Shown here: positions 52,301 through 62,855 of the stretch, in pieces
Numbering within the stretch: position 1 is the stretch's first letter
Layout: every line of letters begins with the position of its first letter
Origin: Lithospermum erythrorhizon
Taxonomy: Eukaryota; Streptophyta; Magnoliopsida; Boraginales; Boraginaceae
Length of the DNA stretch: 64,000 bases
NCBI GenBank assembly: GCA_019722365.1
Contig: JADFUC010000133.1
Coordinates: forward strand, 62,001 to 126,000
Reading direction: 5' to 3'
Translations under genes and position numbers: made by a program
Notes under the pieces: model-generated
Seen by the model: the letters and a program-made list of their open reading frames with translations, nothing else
Database searches by the model: none
What the model was told of the DNA's origin: nothing

Positions 52301-52657
52301 TCAATTCATATAAAACTTCAATAAACATAAAATTATAAATCACAATAAACTCCAAAATCCTCTAAATTAAACTAAAATTAAATACAAAAACAACAATTAA
52401 CACAGCTCATCATTAGTGATTCACAAATTGCCACCATTAATAACTTCAATTCACACTAAACTCCAAAATAGTCCAAAATCACACTAAAATGAAGTACAAA
52501 AACAATAAATCCCTGAATTATAAATCACAATAAACTCCAAAATAATAAAAATTACACAAAACTAAGTAGAAACAACAACAACAATGACCTTAATTATACG
52601 TTCACGAGGAGTTAGATAATCGACACGGCTGCGTTCGGGCGACAAATCGAGCTCCAT
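40344..52657 (-). CDS. PRT6: PRT6, UBR1-type N-degron E3 ubiquitin ligase
   Basis: E3 ligase of the Arg/N-degron pathway; in Arabidopsis it recognises basic N-termini, including arginylated ERF-VII factors, and so controls hypoxia and seed responses. Exons: 52657-52589, 51421-50318, 50021-49322, 49269-48828, 48687-48547, 48144-47901, 47817-47113, 46346-46146, 46049-45379, 44507-44459, 44375-43754, 43034-42826, 42747-42209, 42108-42004, 41882-41816, 41731-41654, 41374-41306, 40418-40344; 2,029 residues, close to the Arabidopsis protein. The UBR box lies at about residues 121-190 (CGAVWGNND, RCRTCEHDPTCAICVPCF, GGGCCDCGD). A RING-H2 is near 1395-1460 (CDGIYLTSCGHAVHQECLDRY ... FLCPVCR). The UBR C-terminal zinc domain reads HQCPDCGLVEDDRALCLVCG. 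Two joints are irregular: the intron after exon 3 would be only 52 nt, and exon 16 (ending GEE) is followed by GATATTT instead of a GT donor. Introns carry several MITEs. Family identification is very firm; the reading frame at these two joints is not. Confidence 0.93.
40460..40620. repeat. 80-bp tandem duplication in the last PRT6 intron
   Basis: The segment ACAGAAAGATTCAGAATGT followed by AAGGGG.AA.TTTGG and TTTGAATCATTAAG occurs twice with an offset of 80 bp (40481 and 40561). It lies between exons 17 and 18, next to the acceptor side of the intron. Confidence 0.75.
40709..40934. mobile_element. Stowaway-like MITE in a PRT6 intron
   Basis: A 226-bp element with terminal inverted repeats CTCCCTCCGTCCAACTTTAG and the reverse complement of AAACTTGGACGGAGGGAG, flanked by TA on both sides. 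This is the classic Stowaway (Tc1/mariner-type) end and target. Non-coding. It lies in the last intron. Confidence 0.85.
43291..43535. mobile_element. Stowaway-like MITE in a PRT6 intron (second copy)
   Basis: About 245 bp with ends CTCCCTCCGTTCCTAATTAC and the reverse complement of GTAATTAGGAATGGAGGGAG, followed by TA. The terminal inverted repeat is at least 20 bp with one mismatch. It lies between exons 11 and 12. Non-coding. Confidence 0.82.
48256..48491. mobile_element. Degenerate Stowaway-like MITE in a PRT6 intron (third copy)
   Basis: Left end ACCCCTTCTGTTACTAAATAG then GTGATGTT; right end AACATCATCTGTTTAGACGAAGGAAGTAT. The two arms are imperfect inverted repeats of about 28 bp, more diverged than the other two copies. 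It lies between exons 5 and 6. Confidence 0.6.
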
Positions 52658-52941
52658 TTTGAAAATCCAGCGCAACCAATCGGAGCAATAGCAGCAGCTC
52701 TCCTCACTCCCCAGAGCTGCTCCACCACAATAATAAATTAATAATAATAATTCAATAACACTTCGATTTTCGATTAATTCAAACCCTAATGTATTAAATT
52801 GTTCAATTATTCAACGGATTTAATCAATTATAATATCTGCTTTCTAGAGAGAGAGAGATGAGTCGGTTTGGCGAAAAATCTTTTAACTTGTCAATTATCA
52901 TTAAATATATTACTCCACTCACTGATCCTTGCCGCAAGAAC
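52658..52941 (-). promoter_or_regulatory. PRT6 5' leader and proximal promoter
   Basis: The 284 bp between the PRT6 ATG and the first recognisable retroelement sequence must hold its leader and core promoter. There is a CT-rich tract on the minus strand (GA run at 52847-52859 on the plus strand) about 200 bp upstream of the ATG, typical of plant leaders. Start of transcription not defined. Confidence 0.4.
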
Positions 52942-53325
52942 ATTTATGAATATAGCCCAAAAAGCAATATAAATAGGCATAAAAATAATAGAGATAATGA
53001 GGATGATTTTATTGATTACGGAATTGGCCTTAAAATATAATGAAATTTCTTTTGTTATAGAGGCAAGAGATAAACTAAGCCAGCTTGATAAATAAGTAAT
53101 TGATTCTTCCGTATTGAGTCGTTACTTTTCTTGATTAACAGAGCCGGCGATTGTAGAAACTATTAAAATATATTTATGTAACTTACGCTGGGATGTACAG
53201 TATTGACCGATATCTTGCGTTAAAACCTTCTTTGGAAAACCGCTTTTGGAATAATGAAAGCGCAGTGAAGGAAAAGAGTGCGTTATACGGCGTATAATGT
53301 TGCGCCATTAAAAAGCGTAATAGGA
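52942..53325 (-). repeat. Left LTR-like direct repeat
   Basis: Shares an interrupted series of blocks with the right copy: TATGAATATAGCCCAA, AATATAAATAGGCA, ATAATAGAGATAAT, TTGATAAATAAGTAA, GAGTCGTT, GTGCGTTATA and CCATTAAAAAG. Divergence is high, so insertion was old. It starts about 280 bp upstream of the PRT6 ATG. Confidence 0.55.
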
Positions 53326-54644
53326 GCGATTTGGGACAAAAACCTAGATTAAAGAAAAATAGTACAACGTGTACTAACTCCCTACCGTGACATATCACGT
53401 AGTTGATGTAATGTTATATACGGATAACTTTTTGAATATTGGTAAGGAGTGATTCGGTGAGAAATATTTCCTAGATTGTCACATGAATGAAATGATTGAA
53501 TATCAATTTATAAGATAAATGCGGGCCAATAAGCGTAATTAATATGGATCTGTTTGGATCGTAATTGTCGACACGTTATGACTTTCTTCGTGAATTTTAA
53601 AAATTGTGCGTATGCAAATGATGTTGCGATATATCTTGTTTAATTATATCACCATGGAAATATGTCATAAAATAAATAGAGATGCATCTATGTGATCCTC
53701 GATAAAATCATATAAGTATAAATGCGTTAAGCGTAAGCAATTGTCTATAAATTAAATAGGTTTAAAAGGCAACATATAGTTCTTGAGAACCATATAGATC
53801 TTTATATTTCTCGATATTAATGGTTAAATATTTCACATGGTGATATTATAACCGTTTGGATGTTCAATGTGGCCCAATAAAGAGTATTTTAAATGCAAAA
53901 TTCATCTTAAAAGTTTCTGACTCTTGAAAGATCTTGAGGAGTTCTAATAATGTTTAAGTCGTAAACGTAAAATTATCGTTTTAATAAACTTTTCTCCCGA
54001 TATTTACATGTAAATACAATGCCGCGTAAGATCATTAGTATAACCATCTTTGGTTAAATAGTCACTAGGAAAACCTTGTAGGATAAAACCACAGTAAAAC
54101 AAAAGGCTTTCTCTTTAGATTTGCTTGAGTAATTGTCTCGTTAAAAGCCTTCTTAAGAAAACCCGATTGAAAAAACTTAGTGAAGGGAAAAAGAGTACAA
54201 ATGCGTATATTATCTCCCCACGATAAGATCGTCATTTTATATCATATCTACGATGAGATCTCGTCGGTTTAGATTGATAGTAGAAATCGAATAATCTTCT
54301 GGCGTTTGTCGATGTGCATGATTATGTAATCATGTATGAGTTATATGATACATTAATTGTTGCCGGGACCAGTTCATATCTTTCAAACGAGATATTAGTT
54401 ATCTCCATAAATCTAATTTTGCTTGAGATGAAACATTTCTGATGTTTCATATATATTGAGATTCAGTGACTACATGAAATTAAATACCGTATGGTATTTC
54501 TTTCCAATCCGTTTGTAGACTTATTTTCTAGCAATTGAAACTTCTCTTTGGAGTTTTCTTACTGATAACATATTCATGGTAATTTAGTCATTGAAAACTT
54601 CTTACAGAGTTTATAAGTTATAATTGGATGCTTCGGTGTCACGA

Positions 54645-54890
54645 AGCGTCTCAGCCGGACGTGGGTGGCGCTGCGGTGCGCCTGCGGCATCGGCGTGGGT
54701 TCGATCCTGGCGGCTGACAAGTAATTGTTGTTGAATCGAGAGTGGGTGCCACCGGTATTCTTGAGGTTACACGGCTTTTTGTGTATTATGGGGTAGCTCT
54801 ACGGGCCGTCGAAGCGCGTCTCGGATAACCTCCCAGCATTGGTGATGAGACTAACCGTCTGCGGAAACCGTTGACGTATCAAGCGTTTTT
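54645..54890 (+). mobile_element. tRNA-derived SINE-like insertion
   Basis: A GC-rich island of about 245 bp in AT-rich DNA. It contains GGTTCGATCC at 54698-54707, a good RNA polymerase III B box, preceded by GTGGGTGGCGCTGCGG as a possible A box about 35 bp upstream. It ends in a T-rich tail (GTTTTTTATAG). Short similar strings (CGAAGCG and TCAAGCG) flank it and could be a decayed target duplication. This matches plant SINE architecture; the family is unknown. Confidence 0.5.
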
Positions 54891-56221
54891 TATAGATAGA
54901 TCTTGATAGTATAAGCGACTATTAAGTGTCCAAACATGATAAATAACTTCGATCATTAATAATGTAATATCCAAAACCAACGTACAATTGATAATTCAAA
55001 TATCTCGTATCACGTAATAAGCAAATAAATAAATCATATAATCACGTAGGGCATAATATAGTCAAACTTAAACATGTATGACAACTACATCGATAGACTT
55101 GTATGTTCATCTGATATAAAATGCAAATGAATATCTAATAATGAAGTTCAAACTTACAGCAATCCATCTTACGGATGTCTTTAAATATATTCAAATATTT
55201 CTAAATACTAACTTAAGTGAGTTAAGTTCCGGGAATATAAATTTGTGCCTCGACATCAGCAAATCCTTGCCTTATGTGCTTCTAGCATCCCTTAAATCTT
55301 TATATGTACTTCCGGCATTATAAATCTTTATACATGTCATGTATACTCGTTTCTTAACATGTTATATACGTCAAATGCGCATATGAGGTTATATTTTATT
55401 TCTTCTCAAAGCGTATATAATTTTGATACCCTCATCAAAAGGAACATATACCTTATAACTCATTTAGTGCTTTTGGGTATAAGACAAATCATATGTCATT
55501 TATTCTACATATATCGATACGTCTTGCTTAGTATCATCTTCATTAGACTTCAAATCTAAATTTCTCACTTACATCATTGGTAGGTTTCACTTACTCTTGG
55601 TAGGTCTTTTCTCTTTGGTCATTCGTAAACATATTTCTACTGAAACCGAGGGAGATAGACTTATGATCCCTCGTATTACTTTAAATCATATAGAGCTCTT
55701 ACATTTATGTTCGATATTAAATTTGTAAAATGTCTTCAGTATAGTTCCGCACGTATGCATGATAATTGAGATACCAAATTTTGCATTCATGAATTTGATA
55801 TGTAGATGTCTTCAGGACATTTATTATATCTTTAACATATTCATGGAAAATATATTATTCATGTCTATTTCTTAGGAAGTAATCATCTTATAAACCATCT
55901 TTTAAATATTCTTGCTTTTAGAATTTGGATGGTGAAACTATTTGACCTCTGATAGTTCTTGGGAACGCCCCGCTCTATTTTGAGTGTTTACAAGCGATAT
56001 ATAATTTGATACTATCTTGAGAATTGAGATATTTGTTTGGTAGTGAAGCTTAGTTCGTATTATACTTGACTTTATTCATATTATCTCTTGAACTTCTGCC
56101 GAACTTCGAGTTCACTTATTTATTCATCTTGAGGATCGTATAGCATAGGGATATTTCATTTCAAGATATTCTATTTTGATTGTATATTCTCTCACAAATG
56201 TGAAAACATTTGTCACATCCA

Positions 56222-56430
56222 CAATGAAACTTTCTTCAATTCTATAAATTTTTCCATTACTTTATTCACATGCTTAGGGTATAATAGTATATAGATGTAT
56301 ATACATTTTAGATTAATAAGTATTCAAAAATTAATATTTGTGCATACTATCTGACCACACGTATAATTGGAGGGTAAAATATTTGATTCGACCAAACCAA
56401 TTATATTAGAGTTCTATGACCTAATATATA
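56222..56430. repeat. Inverted repeat, left arm
   Basis: Reverse-complemented, this arm reads TATAATTGGTTTGGTCGA ... AAATATTTTACCCTC.AATTAT, then AATACTTATTA, ATGTATA.ACATCTATATA and GGAAA.ATTTATAGAATTGAAG, in the same order as the right arm at 58530-58740. The arms are about 200 bp and clearly diverged. Confidence 0.65.
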
Positions 56431-58093
56431 TATGCATCATTATTATTGTACATATATAGAATAATTATTTAGATTATTCAAAATATTTGGATTAAATATT
56501 ACAATATATTGGAATCGTATGATGATGTTGGATCGATATATCTAGCGAATGTGCTCACAATTATCTGGCCCAGTATTTATATATATCTGAATTTAAACTT
56601 CTAGGAGATTAATTGAAGTGCTTTTCAAATAAATTGTTCAGCAGAGTTGGTTAATATTATAGACAAAATATAAAAAACAAATAAGTGGTACATGAAACTT
56701 CCAAAACATTTAGCATGCATGATTTTAATAACGACATTTGCAGATTTTGCCAATCGCGTTACTACATACATTATTATTGTATATAGAATAATTATTTATT
56801 TACTAGAGTCTCTTGTTAGTATAATTCTGATAATATAAATTATCAAATTATTGAATATTGAGAGTTTAAATTTTATTAAAATTTGATACCTTAAATTACA
56901 ATGATTGGTGATCCGATTATTTTGGTGCTATAACTATGGATGCCCACGTTTAGGTCAAATACATTTTTACTTCGGGAAGCGTAGTTGAACCCAGTAATGT
57001 CATCTGATATAGCACCTTACTATAATCATAACTAGTCTATAACATTTGATTATGTATCCAGCGTAAATAAGATTTTTGTTATCACTAGTAGTCCAGAAGA
57101 CTAGTTCAGAGGATTAAAGACTTAAAATTGATGGACAAATAAATTAAGGGTTTTTTTTTTAATATTCCTGAAGAATTTATGTGAATGCCCTCATTGTTTT
57201 GTAACATGGTGGATTGACTTATATGACCTGAAGACTCATATATAATTTGAAGTATCAGATTTCATTACATGAATTGGATTTCATGATTACATATGATTCT
57301 TGGTCCAGAAGTACCTTACAAATGAAATTGCTTGAGTATGTCGGCATTTGAGGTGAGTGTAAAAATTAAACCCAAAATAGTATTTGGCGTATAGGTCCAC
57401 TAAATGAACAAATTTATATGAAAGATGTATTGTATACCTCACAGTGAATGATGAATTGAATGTTGTCACGTCATATCTTTATCTTGGAGCATAGATAATT
57501 TCTTCACACAAACCATTTTTGTTCATGTTACATAAAGTTCTTAGTCTTGAAGTTGTGGTATTTTCGTACCACGTGATTTCATGTGTAGTAACAATAAAAG
57601 GATAATCATTAAATCCACTGAATGATGACTATTGACATATACAAATTGATTATGGAATCTATATATCGAGGAAAGAGAGTACATATTGTTTCATGAAGAA
57701 ACACATTATTCATAGAAAGATTTGGTAAGGAAAAGGGTATAATAATAAGGCTCTTAGATTGATGTTGTGATTATACGTATGCAGAAATTTAGTTACATGG
57801 AAAGTTTGGTACTTAGTAGTCCTTATGTGGCGCTATCTTCGCAGGAACTTCACGGTGTATGATTTTCAATATCTAATAGGATTGCCACCAACCAACATGA
57901 ATAAAGAATAAATATGTCTTGCTAATAATACGAAATTGATTGAAAGCTGCAGAAGAGCAAACATATTATTAAATCCATAGCTATACATATGAAAAACTAA
58001 CGATATAACAAATTTAGGTAGTATAATTAGTTCGGAGAAGAACTAATATTTTCAATAATGTAACAAAAAGTATTGAGGACTCAAAGAGTTAAT

Positions 58094-58196
58094 TTGTCGA
58101 AAGTGAAGTAAAGTCAATTGATGGTATATTTGTCAAAGTGAAATAAAATCAATTGATAGTATATTTGTAAAAGTGAAGCCAAAGTCGATTGATGGT
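58094..58196. repeat. Minisatellite, about 40 bp x 2.5
   Basis: Repeated unit TTTGTCGAAAGTGAAGTAAA followed by GTCAATTGATGGTATA, with copies starting at about 58097, 58131 and 58166 that differ by a few bases. Confidence 0.65.
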
Positions 58197-58529
58197 TAGA
58201 ATTGCTAAAATATTGTTACACGAAGTAACACATATATGTATTATTAAAAATACGGTTTCTATCGAAACAAGAAGAGTTGATTATTTGGCATGACGATTTG
58301 AATAATCCCGGATGAGTTATGATGTGAAATAATGATTGAGGCTGATTAGAGATTCGTTAAAGAGTCCATGAAATTATTGAGTTTTAAAAGACTTTATGTG
58401 AGATACATGTTGTAAACTCTCGATGAAACTGATTGGGAGGCATGTTGAATTACATGCAATACCGCCAATTGATCATTGAAAATATTACATGTAGTGTCAC
58501 TGTTAACATCGAAGCAAATTATCATAGAA

Positions 58530-58740
58530 CTCCCCAATATAATTGGTTTGGTCGAGAAATTAAATATTTTACCCTCAATTATCGTGTATGCATTATATTA
58601 CCAAGAGTAATACAAAAATGTTAATTTTGAATACTTATTATACCAAATGTATACATCTATATATTATACCGGAAGGTATGTAATTAGTAATGGAAACATT
58701 TATAGAATTGAAGTAATTCAATATTGAGTATGAATAAACT
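58530..58740. repeat. Inverted repeat, right arm
   Basis: Forward strand reads CATAGAACTCC, AATATAATTGGTTTGGTCGA, AAATATTTTACCCTCAATTAT, AATACTTATTATACC, TGTATACATCTATATATTATA and GGAAACATTTATAGAATTGAAG. It pairs with the left arm across about 2.1 kb. A 63-residue open frame overlaps it but matches no family I know. Confidence 0.65.
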
Positions 58741-60359
58741 CAAACAGTACTACTATTGTATAAATTATACATGTATAATTGAGTAATTCGATCATACATT
58801 TATTACATTACTAGTTTTTAAGTCAATGCAAATTTTAGAAAACAAGTTTAAAAAAACATCATTTTCTTGACCGACTATGACGGCGGAGTAAGGACTTAAT
58901 TACTATGTAGTTGTAACTAACTTCGTTCCGTACTAATATTATATGAAATAGTATACTAGTTGCTCGGTGGAATATTTTGAGGATCATCGAGAAATTTCGA
59001 AGTTGAATAGTTGGACATACAAGCGAATCGGTCGGTGAATACGTTTAGGTATTTAAAATTTTAAAGTTGTAATCGAGATGGTGATGATATTATTTGGGGT
59101 TAGAAGTTAAAATTTATGTTAGAGTTGTGTTGGTAAACCGGGAGCGAGAAACTAAACCCCAGCCAGGAGGCGACAAAGCGGCGAGTCTTGAGATATTTTG
59201 TTATGCGGACCAGCGTGACTTTTTATCTTATCGCTTAACTTTTTTAAATAAATCGTCATTATCATCTTAACCTACTCTTTTCTTACAGGATGGCGAAATT
59301 TGCTCGTCGTTTAAAGCGGATTTTGTTTTGATTTTTCTTACCGCCGTTTGGCGAGCTTTGGTGCAGAAATTTTGGAGAGATTCCCGAGAGAGACATTCTC
59401 TACTGACTTTGAGGTAAGAAAGTTCGAATCTTTGGAGTATTTTATTTCTTGAGTTAAGAGGATGTTGACTTTTTGAAATTTGAAGGTTGACTTGGAGCTT
59501 TGATGTTTAGTATGTTTATAGAATTGCCATATAAGCTTAGATTATCGTATATGATTGATAATTATCGATTATAGGGTTGAAAAAATGTTGAGGAATATAG
59601 TTGACTTTTGTTGACTTTGTAGAGTTTTCTAAATGGTGTTTAAATGATAGGGTACTCTTGGACTTTATTTGGGATTGTTTTGAGGAGGTGTAAGTTATGA
59701 TTTTGTGAGTAGAAGAATGTTTAGGATATTCTGAGGTTTGTAAAGTTGGATAGTGAATTGATTTGAGATTAAAGATGATTAGAATGTGATGATTAGTTGT
59801 TAATATCGGAATGTTAGGGTTATTGAAACTAGTAATAATTGGAACTTCGATCGTTAATAGGAAAGGTCTGAAACTTAAGTTGGAATAAGGTTGTAGGGGG
59901 AACTTTTGTTGAGTTATTTGGGGGTATCGGTACGAGATTATATATGCAGGTGGAATGTTATATTATTAGTTGTGTTATAAGTAGTAATTATAATTTTCAG
60001 ATGTTTTTAGCGTTGATCGTGGGTAAGGTCATTTGTTTGTGATTACTTGGCGGAGTTTTGTTTAAAATTTAAGCCCAAGGTGAAATTCAACCATGGGGTT
60101 TTTACTGTCGGCGTGTATAAGTATATGTTGTTGTACTTGTTGGTTTGTCTTGAGGATATGTTCACTATTATTCCACTATACGAGATGATGCGTAGATGTG
60201 TTAGTTATATATATTGTTGATTGTGTGCCCTGGCTTGGGGTTGTATTTTCATTCTGTAATATATATGATTTTTGGTGTTTTGGTTGAAAGTTGTTATTTC
60301 CTTGTGTTGTTTTGTGTCGGTGGTCTCATGAGTTGTATAGATGTTTGGTGGTGGTGTTG

Positions 60360-60790
60360 AGTCGTGTTAGGAAGAGTTGTATATGAGTTGATGTTGTCGG
60401 TTGAGTTGATGTTGTCTGTTGAGTTGATTTGTCCGGTATCCTGCTTCGTTCCTGAATGCGATTTGGTGAGTTTCCTCGTGCTTAGTAGCGGTCCGGTGGT
60501 GCTTCGTGCCGTGCGATTCGGTGATAGCTTAATAAGCCAGGCGCTTAAGTTTCTGCTGGGTTGAGGTTGATTATATGCGCGTTAGTTGTAGAAATCAGGA
60601 CTTATATATTGAGTTGTAGGGTTGTTGAGTTGACAACTGCTGTTGAGTTGTTGAGTTAGCTTGTTGAGTTGAGTTATTGTGATACTATTGATTGCGTTGA
60701 TGGAGTCGTTGAGTTGTTGAGTCGATTGAGTGGGTTGGTTGTATAGTTGGTGAATGCGTGTTGTCGAGTCGTTGTGTTGAGTCTATTTGG
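60360..60790. repeat. GAGTTG-rich low-complexity repeat
   Basis: Irregular tandem repeats of GAGTTG, TTGAGTTG and GAGTTGATGTTGTC. The composition is G/T-rich on the plus strand, unlike the neighbouring AT-rich DNA. The 66-residue open frame at 60364-60564 comes from this repeat and is not credible as a gene. Confidence 0.6.
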
Positions 60791-61403
60791 TTGGTTATTA
60801 TATATTTGTTTAGGCTTTGGTGTTGTGATATGTTTTATGATTCATTTATATGTTTTATGACTCATTTACTGTTTATGGATATTCTTTGATTACGCTAGAG
60901 GTTGCTTGATGAATTGATGTCGAATTAAGATTGGGGTTGATTATGGATCATATTATCAGTTTCCTTGTGGGATCTAGGTTGGTATTCACCGTTGTACATT
61001 CTTTGAGGTTAAAAGTTAGGTTGAGATTGATGGTTGAGATAACATTTGAATGAAAGGCTTGATGGTCACAAAGAACATTCCATAAACCCGAAGTTTATGC
61101 TCAAATACATAGATGATGTTGATGATATTTTATATATGGTGGAAAATTTGATTCAAATGTATTTGGTATATAAGTTATGATCTGATCAGACGTTGATACC
61201 ATTAAGGTGAATAAGTTCAATATACTAAATGAGGAATTTGGGGGAATAATTCGGTACTTAGATGATCTTGATTTAAGAAATATGTTGCTTAGTTGTATTA
61301 AGACAATGAAAGAATGTGGAGATTCCTATTATAAACATTCTGATAACGTATAGGTATGTGACTATGATTTGAATGCCCTTTAATTGAACTCTGAATGGAT
61401 TAA

Positions 61404-61501
61404 TTGAGTTGTGTAGGTTTGGTGTGAGATTGTATGTATGGTGGGTATCCCTGAAGTTATGAACATTGAGTTGTGTAGGTTTGGTGTGAGATTGTATCTT
61501 T
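61404..61501. repeat. 64-bp offset duplication
   Basis: ATTGAGTTGTGTAGGTTTGG followed by TGTGAGATTGTAT occurs twice, at about 61404 and 61468. Confidence 0.75.
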
Positions 61502-62337
61502 GAGTTGTTGTGTGTTAGAGTTGTATATTAGATATTTCCGGTGATTAGTTATGCTGAGTAGTGGTTGATGTGATGTGGGTTTATCGGTGTTAGTTGGAAA
61601 GCCAAGTAAGGAAAGATTTATAAATGTTAGGAAATGCTTATAGAAATATATAATCTTGTGGTGTATAGTTGTTAGATAGGTAATGGACTTGAGTTATCCT
61701 TGTGTGTATGTGTGGTGGATTACTTCTGTGATATTTGTATTCAACAAAGAACTTCATAAATTGACTCCATTCCAGATGGGCGAGCGAGGCGTGCTTATGC
61801 CTAGGTTGTTGCGGGATGACCGAGAGATGCTTTGGCCGAGTAAATTCTGCGCCCGTGAAGATAAGCGATGGTGACTTGAAGACCTCAGGTCACTTATCTT
61901 CTTTAGAGTTTTTGTTGTACATAATCATTGTTCTTATGGAAACCCGTTGTTTGATGTTGTATTTATATTGTTGCTTTTGATTGTTGTAGTGTTGTTGGTT
62001 CCTTTAGATGGAGCCAGAGTTGTATAGTTTTATTTATCATGTTAAATGAAGTCATTGTTCTATTGTTATCATCGTTGGTGACTACGTTACAGATCAGCGG
62101 TCGGCCGCCGGGGGGCCCCACTTTGAAGCTGGTCGTTCTGATGGTACTATGTATATTTAAGGTAAAGTATTTTCGGGTGTTGCCAAAATATATATCGTGC
62201 CCCTTGACATCCATCGACATTTAGCTGTTAAATCTCTTGTATACGTAATTGATTGATATATACAAACTTTAATTTGAGAGACCAGTATGCATTAGGAACT
62301 TCTTTAGAGTGAAAGAGCTTGATCGTCTTTGATAACG

Positions 62338-62850
62338 TGTTATGAATATAGCCCAAGAACAATATAAATAGGCAGGAGAAATAATAGAGATAATAGGGAT
62401 GATTTTATTGTTTACGGAATTGTGTGAATCTGTCTGATAGTACACTTTATTTATAAGATTAAAGATACGATAATAAGGTAATTAAGTAACTTGATAAATA
62501 AGTAACCTAATTGATTGCCCGTGAGTCGTTCAACAACTGGTAAAAGCAAGGCGACTTGGTTGAAATGAGAACGTCCAACGATATAATATTTTTCATAACA
62601 AAATTCTTATTTGATATAAGTGATTGTTTGTTTTTTGATAGCTTTTATGCATTAGAAATTTACAAAATTCTTATAAATAAATTCCTTTATATTTGTTTTC
62701 GTTGGTTAATAATTTTACATCACAGTGAAAATTGTGAAACTTTATTACTTTTCATTGATTTCATGGCTTCTTTAATAAAATATTTTTTAGGTAGATGATC
62801 GAACATTTTACTGAGGAAGGAGTGCGTTATATGTCCATTAAAAAGTGTAA
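62338..62850 (-). repeat. Right LTR-like direct repeat
   Basis: Begins TGTTATGAATATAGCCCAAG, which has the TG expected of an LTR edge, and carries the same blocks as the left copy in the same order and orientation. It contains about 130 bp that the left copy lacks. A primer-binding-site-like string lies just to its left. Confidence 0.55.
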
Positions 62851-62855
62851 ATCAT

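Larger units (their letters stand above)
52942..62855 (-). mobile_element. Degenerate LTR-retrotransposon region (copia-like, antisense)
   Basis: Two direct repeats about 9.4 kb apart bound the region (52942-53325 and 62338-62850): both contain TATGAATATAGCCCAA, CAATATAAATAGGCA, AATAATAGAGATAAT and GATGATTTTATT, and further on GTGCGTTATA and CCATTAAAAAG. Immediately inside the right repeat, TCTTTGATAACGTG resembles the reverse complement of a methionine-tRNA primer-binding site, so the element would be read from the minus strand. Inside, GTTAAAACCTTCTTTGGAAAA followed by AGTGAAGGAAAAAGAGTAC-type blocks (53215-53290, 53335-53390, 54140-54235) recall sequences found near the 3' end of plant copia elements. 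No open pol frame remains. Several later insertions probably interrupt it, and 59000-62300 may be of different origin. The call as LTR-derived is likely; copia assignment is an inference. Confidence 0.55.

Noticed and set aside
60364..60564. 66-residue open frame
   Set aside because: Produced by the GAGTTG repeat; repetitive peptide.
61683..61874. 63-residue open frame with charged residues
   Set aside because: No known domain; lies in degraded repeat DNA.
53000..62300. Possible endogenous pararetrovirus
   Set aside because: No reverse-transcriptase, movement or coat motif could be seen; LTR-like ends fit a retrotransposon better.
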